Shown: one piece after another, positions 45,506 through 54,801 of the stretch | How the letters are laid out: each line of letters starts with the position of its first letter | How positions within the stretch are numbered: the stretch's first letter is position 1 | Source: UBA12567 sp964598425 | Lineage (GTDB): Bacteria; Planctomycetota; Phycisphaerae; Phycisphaerales; SM1A02 | Reading direction: 5' to 3' | Length of the DNA: 64,000 bases | Assembly: GCA_964598425.1 (NCBI GenBank) | Contig: CAZRBV010000002.1 | Coordinates: forward strand, 47,847 to 111,846 | Notes under the pieces: model-generated | Seen by the model: only the letters and a program-made list of their open reading frames with translations | Told to the model about the DNA's origin: nothing | Databases searched by the model: none | Position numbers and translations under genes: made by a program

Positions 45506-46861
45506 ATGTCTATATTCCCCCTTCCGATGTTTGAAGATGACGCTGACCCGGCGCGGCGCGACGCGATGACGATTGAAGAGCAGTTGGCGGCGACCGAGGC
45601 ACCGTCAACGCTGGTCGTCCGGTTTGGCCGCACGAAGATGATCGGCGAGTATGAATGCAACCGCGACATCCGCGCTGGATGTGGCTCCAAGTTGGTTGTT
45701 CGGACGCACCGCGGAATTGAGTTGGCGACGCTGCTGACGACGACGTGCCCCAATAGTGGATGTCCGACGTCTGTCTCTCGTAAGGAGATGCTCGACTACA
45801 TCGACGCGTCCGGCGGGAAGGACTACCCGTTCTACGATCGGGGACGGGTGCTTCGCATCGCCGAATCCGAGGACATGCGGGCCTTCGAGGAGCGAACCGG
45901 TGATGCACGCCGATTGGCGACGAAGTGCCGCGAGCTCTCCCAGTTCTACAACCTTGAGATGAAGATCGTGGATGCCGAGATGACGCTTGAAGCGGAGCGG
46001 GGCATCGTCTATTTCCACTCAGAAGCACGCGTGGACTTTCGCGAGCTTGCTCAGGAGCTTGGTGCGGAGTTCAGATGCCGTATTGATATGAGGCAGGTGG
46101 GTTCACGTGACGAAGCGCGTCTCGTTGCCGATTATGAGCGATGCGGCCAACACTGCTGCTGCAAGAGCTTCCTCAAGGTTCTCAAGCCGGTATCGATGCG
46201 TTCTGCCAAGCAGCAGAAGGCGACGTTGGATCCACTCAAGATCTCGGGTCGGTGCGGGCGGCTGATGTGCTGCCTGCGGTACGAGGACCAGACCTACAAG
46301 GAGCTCAAGGCCAAGCTGCCTCACCGCAAGACGCGTGTGGGAACGATGCAGGGGCCTGGAATCGTGGTGGACGGCCAGATTCTGACGCAGCTGGTTCGAG
46401 TCCGACTGGACGATGGCCGCGACGTCGCGGTGCCGCTTGAGGAGTTGATGGATCCGGACACATGTCCTGCAATCGGTGAGATCGACGTTTCAGCATTTCC
46501 AGCGACTGAGGAGGACGATCGGATTCCGCCGGCGAAGGAAAAGGGCAAGAATGGTAAAGGGAAGCGTGGTCGTCGGAGGCGCCGCCGGGGTGGGGAAGCA
46601 GGTACCGCAGGGCAGTCTGGTGGTCCTGTCCAGAATGTGCCGGGTCATGACTCAGGCGGATCGGGTTCGAGTGGCGGTGAATCTGGCGGGGGGAAGCGGA
46701 AGCGTCGTCGACGCGGGAAGAAGGGCTCGGGCGAGGGCGGTGACGCAGCCGGTGGGCAGCACGTGGCTCAGGGTGGTCAGGGGAAGAAGAAGCGGCGTCG
46801 GAGGCGTCGTCGCGGTGGCAAAGGTGGAGGTGAGCCATCCGGACCGCCTGCGCAGTCATAA
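45506..46861 (+). CDS. PSP1-domain protein, RicT/YaaT family, with Arg/Gly-rich tail
   Basis: The 451-residue protein has an N-terminal PSP1 domain (STLVVRFGRTKMIGEYEC..., with Cys-containing CGSKLVV), then the conserved Cys block YERCGQHCCCKSF and KISGRCGRLMCCLRYEDQTYKELK seen in RicT-family proteins, which bind an iron-sulfur cofactor in Bacillus. The last ~120 residues are low complexity with three Lys/Arg clusters (GRRRRRRGG, KRKRRRRGKK, KKKRRRRRRRGG) joined by Gly/Ser linkers, suggesting nucleic acid binding. Start is ATG at 45506. The RicA/RicF partners are not adjacent. The tail is not typical of Bacillus RicT. Confidence 0.85.
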   Translation: MSIFPLPMFEDDADPARRDAMTIEEQLAATEAPSTLVVRFGRTKMIGEYECNRDIRAGCGSKLVVRTHRGIELATLLTTTCPNSGCPTSVSRKEMLDYIDASGGKDYPFYDRGRVLRIAESEDMRAFEERTGDARRLATKCRELSQFYNLEMKIVDAEMTLEAERGIVYFHSEARVDFRELAQELGAEFRCRIDMRQVGSRDEARLVADYERCGQHCCCKSFLKVLKPVSMRSAKQQKATLDPLKISGRCGRLMCCLRYEDQTYKELKAKLPHRKTRVGTMQGPGIVVDGQILTQLVRVRLDDGRDVAVPLEELMDPDTCPAIGEIDVSAFPATEEDDRIPPAKEKGKNGKGKRGRRRRRRGGEAGTAGQSGGPVQNVPGHDSGGSGSSGGESGGGKRKRRRRGKKGSGEGGDAAGGQHVAQGGQGKKKRRRRRRRGGKGGGEPSGPPAQS

Positions 46862-46925
46862 GTGGTGCGCCGAGAGCCAGTCAAGCCGATGAATGTCATA
46901 CGAGAAGAGAGTACAGCGATCCCCC

Positions 46926-48497
46926 ATGTCTGATTCACACGTCGACCATGCCGGAACCACGATCGAAACGATTCAATCGCTGTTGGTGGCCTTTGCCTGT
47001 GCGATGATCTTCCGGGGCTTCGTGGTGGAGGGGTTTGTCATACCGACCGGATCGATGGCGCCAACGCTGATGGGGCAGCATGTGCTCATCGAGAGCCAGC
47101 AGACCGGTTCGGTGACGCCAGTAGGCCTGGACACGATGGGGAAGAAGCCGAATGCTTCGCTTCTTCGCGATCACCTCGCAGGGCGGCAGCAACAATTCGA
47201 GAAGTCGAGCATCAAGGCTTCAGGCTCGAGGATGGGCGACCGTATTCTCGTTGCGAAGTGGCTGTACCCGTTTATGGAGCCGGACCGCTGGGATGCGATC
47301 GTCTTTCGCAATCCTGCGAATCCGGAGGGCCCGAGTGGCACGTACATCAAGCGGTTGATTGGTCTGCCTGGTGAAACGGTTTGGCTTGTCGACGGCGATG
47401 TCTTTGTGCGATCGCTCGGGGAGGATCAATTTCACGTTGTGAGGAAGCCCCGCCATGTCCGCGAGGCAGTGTGGCAGCCAGTTTGGGACAGCAACATGCT
47501 TCCCACGGCACCTGGCCGGCTCAAGCGGGCATGGAAGGGCTGGCCCTGGCGCGGGACTGCCCAGTCTGCGTGGAAGCCAGTGGGACGGACGCTGGAGTCA
47601 ACAGGGGGTGGCATACACACGTTGGCCTGGGACGAGACAAGCTTTCCGCTTGACGATTGGAACTCATACAACATGTTTACGCCGGTCTCGGGTGATATTG
47701 CCGTCAGCGATCTGCGGGTCTCGGCAACGGTACTGCCCGAGTCAGCTGGGCTCAGGGTGACGTTTAAGTTGAAAGCACGAGCGCATACATTCCAGTTTCA
47801 TCTGGAAGGCGATGTCGCCACAGTTGAGATGTGGCCAGATTCGGATCCCGGCGAAGTACACCGACTTGAAGCGGCGGTGCCGCCCTTGCAGGCGGGGCGA
47901 GCTGTTCGGATTGTTGTCGAGCAGATTGATCAGACGGCTCGGCTGCTCATTGATGATGAGGAGGTGATTGAGCTGGCCTACAACTGGAACCCCCGTGAAC
48001 GCCTGAAAGCTTCGTCAGGATTGCAGAATGCAGCATCGATGCGTGACGATGAGCTGGCCCGGCGCCTGCCTGCTCGCCCGGCGATGCGATGGGAGTTCTC
48101 GGGTAGCCCCGTAGTGCTGTCCAACATGCAGGTCGATCGCGACCTGTATTACCGTCCGGCGGTTCTGACAAGCATCTCCCGCAAGCACGTCCCGCTACCG
48201 GAATTCGAAGACATGGTACGTCCGGGTAGGCCAGCAGCGGCGACGCATCCGGACTCACTCGTGACACTCGGCCCGGATCAGTTCTTCGTGCTTGGCGATA
48301 ACAGCGGCCGGAGTCTGGATGGTCGCCTCTGGGGTCCCCCGGACCCGATTGTCGCCGAGCAGGTTGATCCGACGCCATTCATCGTTCCACGTGACTTGCT
48401 CATCGGCAAGGCATTCGTCGTGTACTTCCCAGCGCCGCTCAGCAGCAGCACAGGAATACCGATTCCCGATTTCGGACGATTGCGGTTCATTCACTGA
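46926..48497 (+). CDS. lepB: Signal peptidase I with large insertion
   Basis: The 523-residue S26 protease removes signal peptides. After an N-terminal membrane helix, catalytic S43 sits in PTGSMAPT, and K142 in the box IKRLIGLPGE. The last box, FVLGDNSGRSLDGR, is near residue 456. Between the K box and that box some 270 residues are inserted, including a Phe/Val-rich strand region (LRVTFKLKARAHTFQFHLEG) that looks like a jelly-roll domain. E. coli LepB is 324 residues, and most are 180-250. Planctomycete signal peptidases with such insertions exist, but the insert's role is unknown. Start at ATG 46926. Confidence 0.92.
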   Translation: MSDSHVDHAGTTIETIQSLLVAFACAMIFRGFVVEGFVIPTGSMAPTLMGQHVLIESQQTGSVTPVGLDTMGKKPNASLLRDHLAGRQQQFEKSSIKASGSRMGDRILVAKWLYPFMEPDRWDAIVFRNPANPEGPSGTYIKRLIGLPGETVWLVDGDVFVRSLGEDQFHVVRKPRHVREAVWQPVWDSNMLPTAPGRLKRAWKGWPWRGTAQSAWKPVGRTLESTGGGIHTLAWDETSFPLDDWNSYNMFTPVSGDIAVSDLRVSATVLPESAGLRVTFKLKARAHTFQFHLEGDVATVEMWPDSDPGEVHRLEAAVPPLQAGRAVRIVVEQIDQTARLLIDDEEVIELAYNWNPRERLKASSGLQNAASMRDDELARRLPARPAMRWEFSGSPVVLSNMQVDRDLYYRPAVLTSISRKHVPLPEFEDMVRPGRPAAATHPDSLVTLGPDQFFVLGDNSGRSLDGRLWGPPDPIVAEQVDPTPFIVPRDLLIGKAFVVYFPAPLSSSTGIPIPDFGRLRFIH

Positions 48498-48641
48498 GCG
48501 CGCTCACCGCAGATGCCGTCCCGCCAGTGATTCGAGGATTGTGCCGCTGGCGAGCGCTAAGCGATCCTCCACAGACTCGCCCGTTTGTGCCCATACCATG
48601 ACGGGATGAAACTGAGCATTTGCCGAGAGAGGAGCATGGCA

Positions 48642-49118
48642 ATGGATCGTTCAACGAAAGTCATGATGTGGTTGCTGACCAGCACATGTGTCTTGATTGT
48701 CATTTCAATGATGATGAACCAGACGAAGCAGGCGTTTGCGGCAGACTATGTGGGCAGCATGTCGCCGCGCGGTGATGGGCCGACAATTGTCTGGTTCGGT
48801 GTGAGTCAAGGAGCGAATGGCGCGAACCACGCCGAAGTGCTGTACCACAGATTGTGGTCCGATGGACGTTTGCAAATGCGGTACGCAATCAGGGCCAACA
48901 ACTCATGCGACGGCGTGAGCGTCAGTTGCGACTGGGTTGATATAGACCCGCCGCCAGGAGATGACGGTGTTGCGTGCGGCGCGGATCTGAATCACGACTC
49001 AGTTGTTGATGTGTACGACGTGCAACTTCTACTTGACTGGTGGGGCGACAGCGTCGTGTGTGCGCCGACACATGAGTGCATTGATCTGGGCAACCTCTCT
49101 GCAGGAGTCGGTGGCTGA
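48642..49118 (+). CDS. Small exported protein with one dockerin-like repeat
   Basis: The 158-residue protein has a signal peptide (MDRSTKVMMWLLTSTCVLIV... to QAFAAD). A short domain follows (YVGSMSPRGDGPTIVWF), then a Cys/Asp region with one dockerin-type loop, ADLNHDSVVDVYDVQLLLDWW, which would bind one Ca2+. Unlike paired dockerins, only a single loop is visible. GAGAGGAG lies upstream of the ATG at 48642, which is favoured over ATGs at 48636 and 48606. Its partner cohesin, if any, is not in the window. Confidence 0.7.
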   Translation: MDRSTKVMMWLLTSTCVLIVISMMMNQTKQAFAADYVGSMSPRGDGPTIVWFGVSQGANGANHAEVLYHRLWSDGRLQMRYAIRANNSCDGVSVSCDWVDIDPPPGDDGVACGADLNHDSVVDVYDVQLLLDWWGDSVVCAPTHECIDLGNLSAGVGG

Positions 49119-49238
49119 TCGCGAGGCTGTGCCGGGTCTGGGCTCTCACAGACCGCAAGACACGCTGATGGCCCAATCTCGGCGATCAGGACGCCACCTC
49201 AGTCGAGGTCGACCTCGCCAGCGTTGCTGAGCGGCCTG

Positions 49239-51098
49239 CTAGGGCCGCAGCGCCGATCGAATCGCCGCGACACTGTTGTGCGCGGCATCTGCCGAGGCCT
49301 CAAGGTCAATTGTGCCGAGATCTCCGAATCCGAAGGTGTTGTCGCTGTCGCGGCCAAGATTTGCCCAACCCTCGAGCGTGTCGCCGTCGACGCGAACAAG
49401 ATGAATGGTCCGGGCGACGGATCGTGGGCTGTCGACGGGCCAGTCTGATGATGGGGCGATGTGGATCGGCGGCTGCTGCGATGAACACCATCCACGAAGC
49501 CACGCCATGGCGTTGAGAAGATCACCATCATGCGTTGGAAGCGGCGCCAGGATCATCGGATCCAAAACCCTGATCGTCGCCCACTCCAGATGCTCGCGCG
49601 TCTTGGCCGCCGCGCGGAGAAGGCCCGCGGGGTCGCGACCTGGAATGCGGCGGATGGATTGATCGAGTTGACGCATGGCCTCGTGAGATGGAGCGAGTAC
49701 CGGGAGGTGCTGCTGGACAAGTGGCGCAATCCTCTTGAGGACGCCTGCAGCGATGAGCGAGCTGAATATCGACTCATTGGTACTGAGCGCAGCGGTCATG
49801 CGAATGACACGGTCGAGATCACGCTGCGCTGCTGCGGTATCACCCGCTGCTGCGGATCGCTCACAGCGGGCGAGAATGCCTGAGATCAACAGATCCTGCC
49901 CGGGTGCCCACCACGGGAGTGGAGCCGAGACGTGTGATTCCCAGAGCGGGGGATATGTTGCCATGGACATCGCATCAGACTCCAGCAGTAGCGCGTCGAT
50001 GGCCTCTCCGGCGGCGGGGTCATCGATCCACGGCTGGCTTGCTTCTTCGGCGCGAATCGCGGCGCGAATCCACCACCAGGCCGCATCGCGGTGATTGGCG
50101 CGGGGGTTCTGCGCTTCGGCCTCAAGCAGACTGGCGGTGCGCTGAGCCGCCAATGCGGCGTCATCTCGCTTCGAGAGAACCGCGTTGATGTTCGGCACGA
50201 GCATCTGAGCAAAGGTGCCGCACTGGCCTGACCGAACTGCCGACTCAAGCGAATCGAGTTTGCTGGTGGCTGAGGCACGGTTCTTCATGCGAGCCAGTTC
50301 AGACAGCTTTCGAAAGCACACGTCGACAGAATCCAGTTCGCTTCGCAGCATGCCCTTGGTAACCCCGCCAATCGGTAGATTGACGCCAAGCACATCATTG
50401 GCCCACTCGGTTGTGGACTCACTCAATTGGTCATCATCGTCGCCCTCACCCAAGGCCAGTTGATCCGAGAGTGTCCTGGTCGAAACGAACCGTTCAGTGT
50501 CGAGTGCTTTGGCGACGCGAAATGGGTCGTCGATGAGATGGAGCCGCAATTCAACCGCCAGCTGGGCAGCGGTATGCTGATCGAGTGTTCCCAGTTCGAT
50601 GGCCTGCTCCACCGATGTGCACATGCGTTCAAGCGCGGCCATGGATATCAGCGAGTTGATCAAGAAGGGCTCAGAGTTCAGGTGCCCTGTAAGCTTGATG
50701 CCAGCTCGACCTGCTCGCAGGAGGCGAGCGGAGTCTCCAAGGGTCGCTGCGAACGTTGTCTCGTTGGCGAGCACCTGTGCTGCTTTCTGCATTGGCATGA
50801 GATGGGGGAGAAGCGTGGCGAAGCCGTCGCTTTTCCAATCGACTCCAAAGTCAGGAGGATCCTGAGATGTTGCCTGCAAGGCAATGTCCAAGACGTGCCC
50901 CTGCAGGGCATCGAGTCTCGACGCCATCTCGGAAGTCAACGGGTAGCGGTGTGTCAGGCAGGCCTGAAGCCAGATGAGTTCTGCCTCGTCCTCACGCGAG
51001 AGCTCCAACTCAGGCGCGGTGAGGGACATGTACAAGTCGGCAGTCGGCGTTGCAGCGAGGAGGGCCGATGTGATGGCGGTGAGCGTGATTGAAACCAT
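49239..51098 (-). CDS. Unknown exported protein, largely helical
   Basis: The 619-residue protein starts with a signal-like hydrophobic segment (MVSITLTAITSALLAATPT). The mature part is Ala/Leu/Glu-rich with many helix-favouring segments and repeated Leu spacing, and a C-terminal strand-like region. No motif of a known enzyme was found. ATG at 51098 is chosen because in-frame codons upstream overlap the divergent nitroreductase. The two genes are divergent and the start codons are 51 bp apart. Confidence 0.7.
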   Translation of the reverse strand: MVSITLTAITSALLAATPTADLYMSLTAPELELSREDEAELIWLQACLTHRYPLTSEMASRLDALQGHVLDIALQATSQDPPDFGVDWKSDGFATLLPHLMPMQKAAQVLANETTFAATLGDSARLLRAGRAGIKLTGHLNSEPFLINSLISMAALERMCTSVEQAIELGTLDQHTAAQLAVELRLHLIDDPFRVAKALDTERFVSTRTLSDQLALGEGDDDDQLSESTTEWANDVLGVNLPIGGVTKGMLRSELDSVDVCFRKLSELARMKNRASATSKLDSLESAVRSGQCGTFAQMLVPNINAVLSKRDDAALAAQRTASLLEAEAQNPRANHRDAAWWWIRAAIRAEEASQPWIDDPAAGEAIDALLLESDAMSMATYPPLWESHVSAPLPWWAPGQDLLISGILARCERSAAAGDTAAAQRDLDRVIRMTAALSTNESIFSSLIAAGVLKRIAPLVQQHLPVLAPSHEAMRQLDQSIRRIPGRDPAGLLRAAAKTREHLEWATIRVLDPMILAPLPTHDGDLLNAMAWLRGWCSSQQPPIHIAPSSDWPVDSPRSVARTIHLVRVDGDTLEGWANLGRDSDNTFGFGDLGTIDLEASADAAHNSVAAIRSALRP

Positions 51099-51149
51099 AT
51101 GTGGTCCATTGTGCGCTATCTGGGCTGGTATCGTGTACCAAACCGAGAG

Positions 51150-51839
51150 ATGGCAGCTACCCCCGACTTCATTCCGTATCAACCCCTGACGCCCTCAGAG
51201 GGCAGTCAGGAGGCCGCAGAGTCCTTCCTGCGGGTTGTGGCGGCCCGCCGATCGGTGCGGCAGTTCTCAACGCGACCTGTTGCGTTCAGCCTGATCGAGT
51301 CGATCGTGGCTGCCGCCGGCACCGCGCCGAGTGGGGCCAACAAGCAGCCGTGGAGGTTTGTCATCATCGGGGATCCTGAAACCAAACGGCGGATTCGCGT
51401 AGCAGCCGAGGAGGAGGAGCGAGCTTTCTACGAACACCGCGCCCCCAACGCGTGGCTCGAAGACCTGGCGCCATTGCAGACCGGACCCGAGAAACCGTTC
51501 CTTGAAGACGCACCGTGGCTGATTGCGGTCTTCAAGCTTATGAAAGATGACTGGTCGAATTCGTCGAGCGATGGCGTGTATTACGTCAACGAGTCGGTCG
51601 GCATGGCAACGGGCATGCTTCTGGCTGCGGCGCAGCACGCCGGGCTTGCGACGCTGACACATACGCCGAGCCCGATGAAGTTTCTCTGTGAGTTGCTCGG
51701 GCGGCCTGATTACGAAAGGCCGTACGTGCTGATTCCCATCGGATGGGCAGCTGAGGATTGCGAAGTTCCAAACATTCAACGCAAGCCTGTCACCGAGATT
51801 CTGACGGTCCATCAATCGAATGGGCAGGGGGACACATGA
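51150..51839 (+). CDS. Nitroreductase-family flavoprotein
   Basis: The 229-residue FMN enzyme shows the family features AARRSVRQFS (FMN-binding Arg), GTAPSGANKQPWRFVII, and the C-terminal LPIGWAAEDCEVP-like part (VLIPIGWAAEDC). The sequence also resembles iodotyrosine deiodinase-like reductases. The electron acceptor is unknown. The ATG at 51150 gives the MAATPDF start. Its stop overlaps the DUF456 gene as ATGA. Confidence 0.88.
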   Translation: MAATPDFIPYQPLTPSEGSQEAAESFLRVVAARRSVRQFSTRPVAFSLIESIVAAAGTAPSGANKQPWRFVIIGDPETKRRIRVAAEEEERAFYEHRAPNAWLEDLAPLQTGPEKPFLEDAPWLIAVFKLMKDDWSNSSSDGVYYVNESVGMATGMLLAAAQHAGLATLTHTPSPMKFLCELLGRPDYERPYVLIPIGWAAEDCEVPNIQRKPVTEILTVHQSNGQGDT

Positions 51840-52381
51840 TCTGGCTGCATTGGACGTTGGTCGGAGTCTTTACGTTGCTTGGCGCGGGATGTCTCCTGCT
51901 CATCATCATGCAGCTTCCGGGCACTTGGATCATCCTGACGATCGGCCTGGGTGTGCAGCTGATCGATGTCGCGTGGGTTCACGGAGATGACGCGAGTGCA
52001 GGGTGGTGGGGGCTTGGAATCGGGCTTGCGCTCGCGATCATCGGCGAGGTGCTTGAAGCGGTTTCTGGCGCCGCGGGAGCCAAGGTCGGCGGCGGAACAA
52101 AACGGGCGATGTGGGGTGGTTTTGTCGGTGGGGTCATTGGCGCGATTCTTGGCACGCCGCTTATCCCCATTCCGATCCTCGGAACCTTTATCGGGGCGAT
52201 TGTCGGTGCCTTCGCGGGCGCGATGGTCGGAGAAGTGACCGGTTCAAACGCCCGCAGTGTTGCTGGCGCGATAGCACCAGCGACGGGCGCGGCTGCAGGG
52301 AGGGCCGTGGGCACTGTCATCAAGATGGCGACAGGTGTCGCCGTGTGGCTCATCGTCATTGCCGGTCTTGTGATTCGCTGA
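51836..52381 (+). CDS. DUF456 membrane protein
   Basis: The 181-residue protein is largely hydrophobic. It has a helix at residues 5-30, a glycine-zipper-rich region with repeats like GGFVGGVIGAILGTPLIPIPI and GAIVGAFAGAMVGEVTGS, and a last helix. This pattern is that of DUF456, whose function is unknown. It starts in the stop of the nitroreductase (ATGA), and its stop meets the stop of the convergent pilB directly. Confidence 0.85.
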   Translation: MIWLHWTLVGVFTLLGAGCLLLIIMQLPGTWIILTIGLGVQLIDVAWVHGDDASAGWWGLGIGLALAIIGEVLEAVSGAAGAKVGGGTKRAMWGGFVGGVIGAILGTPLIPIPILGTFIGAIVGAFAGAMVGEVTGSNARSVAGAIAPATGAAAGRAVGTVIKMATGVAVWLIVIAGLVIR

Positions 52382-54154
52382 TCAGCCGTCAGTTGTGACG
52401 CGAAGCACTTCGGAGAGCGTCGTCTGCCCTGCAGCCATTTTGCGGAGGGCGTCTTCGCGAAGTGTGGTCATGCCAGCGGCGCAGCACTGTGCGCGTAGCT
52501 CGTTGACGGATGGGTTACCGGCGATCTGGTCGCGGAGCGAGTCATCCAGAAGCAACATCTCGTGAATGCCGAGTCGGCCCGACAAGCCGGTTTGGCGGCA
52601 GGCCTCGCATCCGACACCTTCCGTCAGCGAATCGAGGGACATGTCGTAGCGACCGAGAATCTCCGCTGCTTCAGCACTCACAGGATTGACGGCGGCGCAT
52701 TTCTTGCACACGCGCCGCATGAGCCGCTGCGCGAGGATGCCATTGACGGCCCCTGCTACGAGAAACGGCTCGATGCCGATGTTGATCAGCCGCGTGACGG
52801 ATGACGGCGCGTCATTCGTATGGAGCGTCGAGAGCACCAGGTGTCCGGTCAAGGCCGCTTGAATCGCAATCGTGGCTGTCTCGTGATCGCGGATTTCGCC
52901 GATCATGATGACGTCGGGGTCCTGCCGCAGAAGTGTTCGCAGGGATGATGCGAAGGTGAGGCCGATTCGTTCATGTGTTTGCATCTGCGTGATACCGCGC
53001 AGTTGGTACTCCACCGGATCTTCGACCGTTGATACATTCAGTTGCTGCGTATCGAGTTCCTGCATGGATGCATACAGCGTTGTCGTCTTTCCGGATCCCG
53101 TCGGCCCGGTTACGAGAAGTATGCCGTGTGGCTTTGCAATCTCAGTTCGCCAGGCGTCAAGTGTGTTGTCACAGAAGCCCAGGTCACTCAGCGGCACCTG
53201 AATGGATCGATTATCCAGAAGGCGCATGACAGTTTTCTCGCCGTGCGGTGTTGGAGCTGTTGAGACTCGAAGGTCGAGCGGCCGCCCGAACACCTGCAGC
53301 CGAATTCGCCCATCTTGTGGAAGTCGCCGCTCGGCGATGTCGAGCGATGCGAGGATCTTGATGCGGCTCGTCATGGAGGCGAGCATTCGCCGTGGGGGAT
53401 TCATCATCTCATACAGAACGCCGTCAATACGAAATCGAATCTTGACAGCCGATTCAGATGGCTCAATGTGAATGTCTGAAGCGCCCTCACGGACAGCTGT
53501 TTGAATGATGTGGTTGACATACCGGACAACTGGTGAAGCGCTGCCGTCATCAACCTCGTCGTCTTCGCTGTCCTGAACGACTTCCACATCGTCCTCGGCA
53601 GCATCGGCGAGAAGCTGCTGAAGATCGAATTCATCGGCTGTTTCCGGGACGGCATCGTCAAGCAGCCGCTCGATGACTGCTGGCGTCGCAATGACCTGCT
53701 GTACGATGCGCCCCCCAAGTGTAGCGCGCACTTCATCAAGCGTTCTGATGTCGAGCGCGTCAGACGTGGCGATGCACAGGCGGCCCCCCGAGTACACGGG
53801 AATGAAGCCCCTGGACTTGCAGTACTCGATACCGAGTGTGCCGAGGGTCTCCTCGTCGATATCGCCACAATCCGGAACGATATAGTCCAGACCGGTGCCA
53901 GCAGCGAGTGTTGCCATAACAGCGTCGGCATCAGCGCCCATCCCAAGGAGAACGGCTGCAAGCGATGCTGTCGGCGTTTGGCTTTGGACACGTCGCGCGG
54001 AGTCAATGACGTCCATCGGCACGCTGCCAGATTGTGCGAGGGCAGATCCGAGATCGAACGATTCGCGGGACCGCTGTGAGTCAGGTGACCACAGGTCGCG
54101 CATCACCGAGCTGGACTCGGAAGTCGAAGTTGCGTTGGATTCGTGTGCTGTCAT
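52382..54154 (-). CDS. pilB: PilB/GspE-type assembly ATPase
   Basis: The 590-residue ATPase has an N-terminal MshEN/GspE_N-like domain, Walker A VTGPTGSGKTTT, the Asp box VEDPVEYQL, Walker B DPDVIMIGEIRD, the His box STLHTNDAPSSVTRL, and the CKKC...CEAC zinc loop of the extension ATPases. It powers pilus or pseudopilus assembly at the inner membrane. It is last in the pilM-N-O-P-B operon and overlaps its upstream neighbour by ATGA. Whether it serves type IV pili or type II secretion cannot be settled, because no secretin or PilC/GspF gene is here. Confidence 0.92.
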   Translation of the reverse strand: MTAHESNATSTSESSSVMRDLWSPDSQRSRESFDLGSALAQSGSVPMDVIDSARRVQSQTPTASLAAVLLGMGADADAVMATLAAGTGLDYIVPDCGDIDEETLGTLGIEYCKSRGFIPVYSGGRLCIATSDALDIRTLDEVRATLGGRIVQQVIATPAVIERLLDDAVPETADEFDLQQLLADAAEDDVEVVQDSEDDEVDDGSASPVVRYVNHIIQTAVREGASDIHIEPSESAVKIRFRIDGVLYEMMNPPRRMLASMTSRIKILASLDIAERRLPQDGRIRLQVFGRPLDLRVSTAPTPHGEKTVMRLLDNRSIQVPLSDLGFCDNTLDAWRTEIAKPHGILLVTGPTGSGKTTTLYASMQELDTQQLNVSTVEDPVEYQLRGITQMQTHERIGLTFASSLRTLLRQDPDVIMIGEIRDHETATIAIQAALTGHLVLSTLHTNDAPSSVTRLINIGIEPFLVAGAVNGILAQRLMRRVCKKCAAVNPVSAEAAEILGRYDMSLDSLTEGVGCEACRQTGLSGRLGIHEMLLLDDSLRDQIAGNPSVNELRAQCCAAGMTTLREDALRKMAAGQTTLSEVLRVTTDG

Positions 54155-54801
54155 GGTCTGGGAAGATCCACGGCGATGGTCAATGAGAGGGCCGTATCCG
54201 TTGCTTCAACGATGACGCCTGCCGAACTTACGGACTTGAGACAGAGCGTGGTTTGCGAGTCGTACTCCACCGGCTTCTCAAGTGGAAGCGTGATACCGCC
54301 CACAACTGCGAGACTACTGCGCCCCTGGAGGACCATTGAGACCCGCATGGCGGCAAGTTCCTCACGCATCTGGAAGGCCCTGGCGTTTCGGGCATCGTCG
54401 ATGCTTGTTTGAGAGCGCGCGACAGGGATGGCCATTGCGCCGCCGGGAAGAATGAACGGGTTTGCCCGCAAGGAGTCAAACGGCACGCGGGCAATTGGTG
54501 TGTTGAATTCGGCGAGCACTTTCAGCGGATCGCTCGCTGCTGAGCCAGAGTCTGTCAGCCGGTCGCCGGTTGCCGGAGCGAGAAACGCGCTGATGGCAAC
54601 CTGGGCATCGGAATTTGCAGCTGTCTGGGATGGACCACCCGACAGCACGCGCATAGCGGCGATCATGGCAAGCCCGCCACCAATGACAAGCGCCATGATC
54701 ACGATCCGCGTTCGCCGCTGCTGTGCAAATGGTGTTTGCGGAGTGGCGGTTCCACGCTCGCTTGCAAGTCCACCGGACTCGTTGGCTTCAGCCCATGTCA
54801 T
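54151..54801 (-). CDS. PilP/GspC-like inner-membrane protein
   Basis: The 216-residue protein has one membrane helix (about residues 34-52, MALVIGGGLAMIAAMRVL), a low-complexity linker with FNTPIARVP, and a C-terminal domain (about residues 120-216) with alternating strands (RVSMVLQGRSSLAVVGGITL). This is the layout of PilP or GspC, which joins the inner platform to the secretin. Sequence identity is too low to name it with confidence; place in the operon supports the call. It overlaps both neighbours by 4 nt. Confidence 0.6.
   Translation of the reverse strand: MTWAEANESGGLASERGTATPQTPFAQQRRTRIVIMALVIGGGLAMIAAMRVLSGGPSQTAANSDAQVAISAFLAPATGDRLTDSGSAASDPLKVLAEFNTPIARVPFDSLRANPFILPGGAMAIPVARSQTSIDDARNARAFQMREELAAMRVSMVLQGRSSLAVVGGITLPLEKPVEYDSQTTLCLKSVSSAGVIVEATDTALSLTIAVDLPRP

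Noticed and set aside
48383..48398. parS-like half site (CGTTCCACGTGACTTG) inside lepB
   Set aside because: Only the left half and core match; the right half does not, and it lies within coding sequence.
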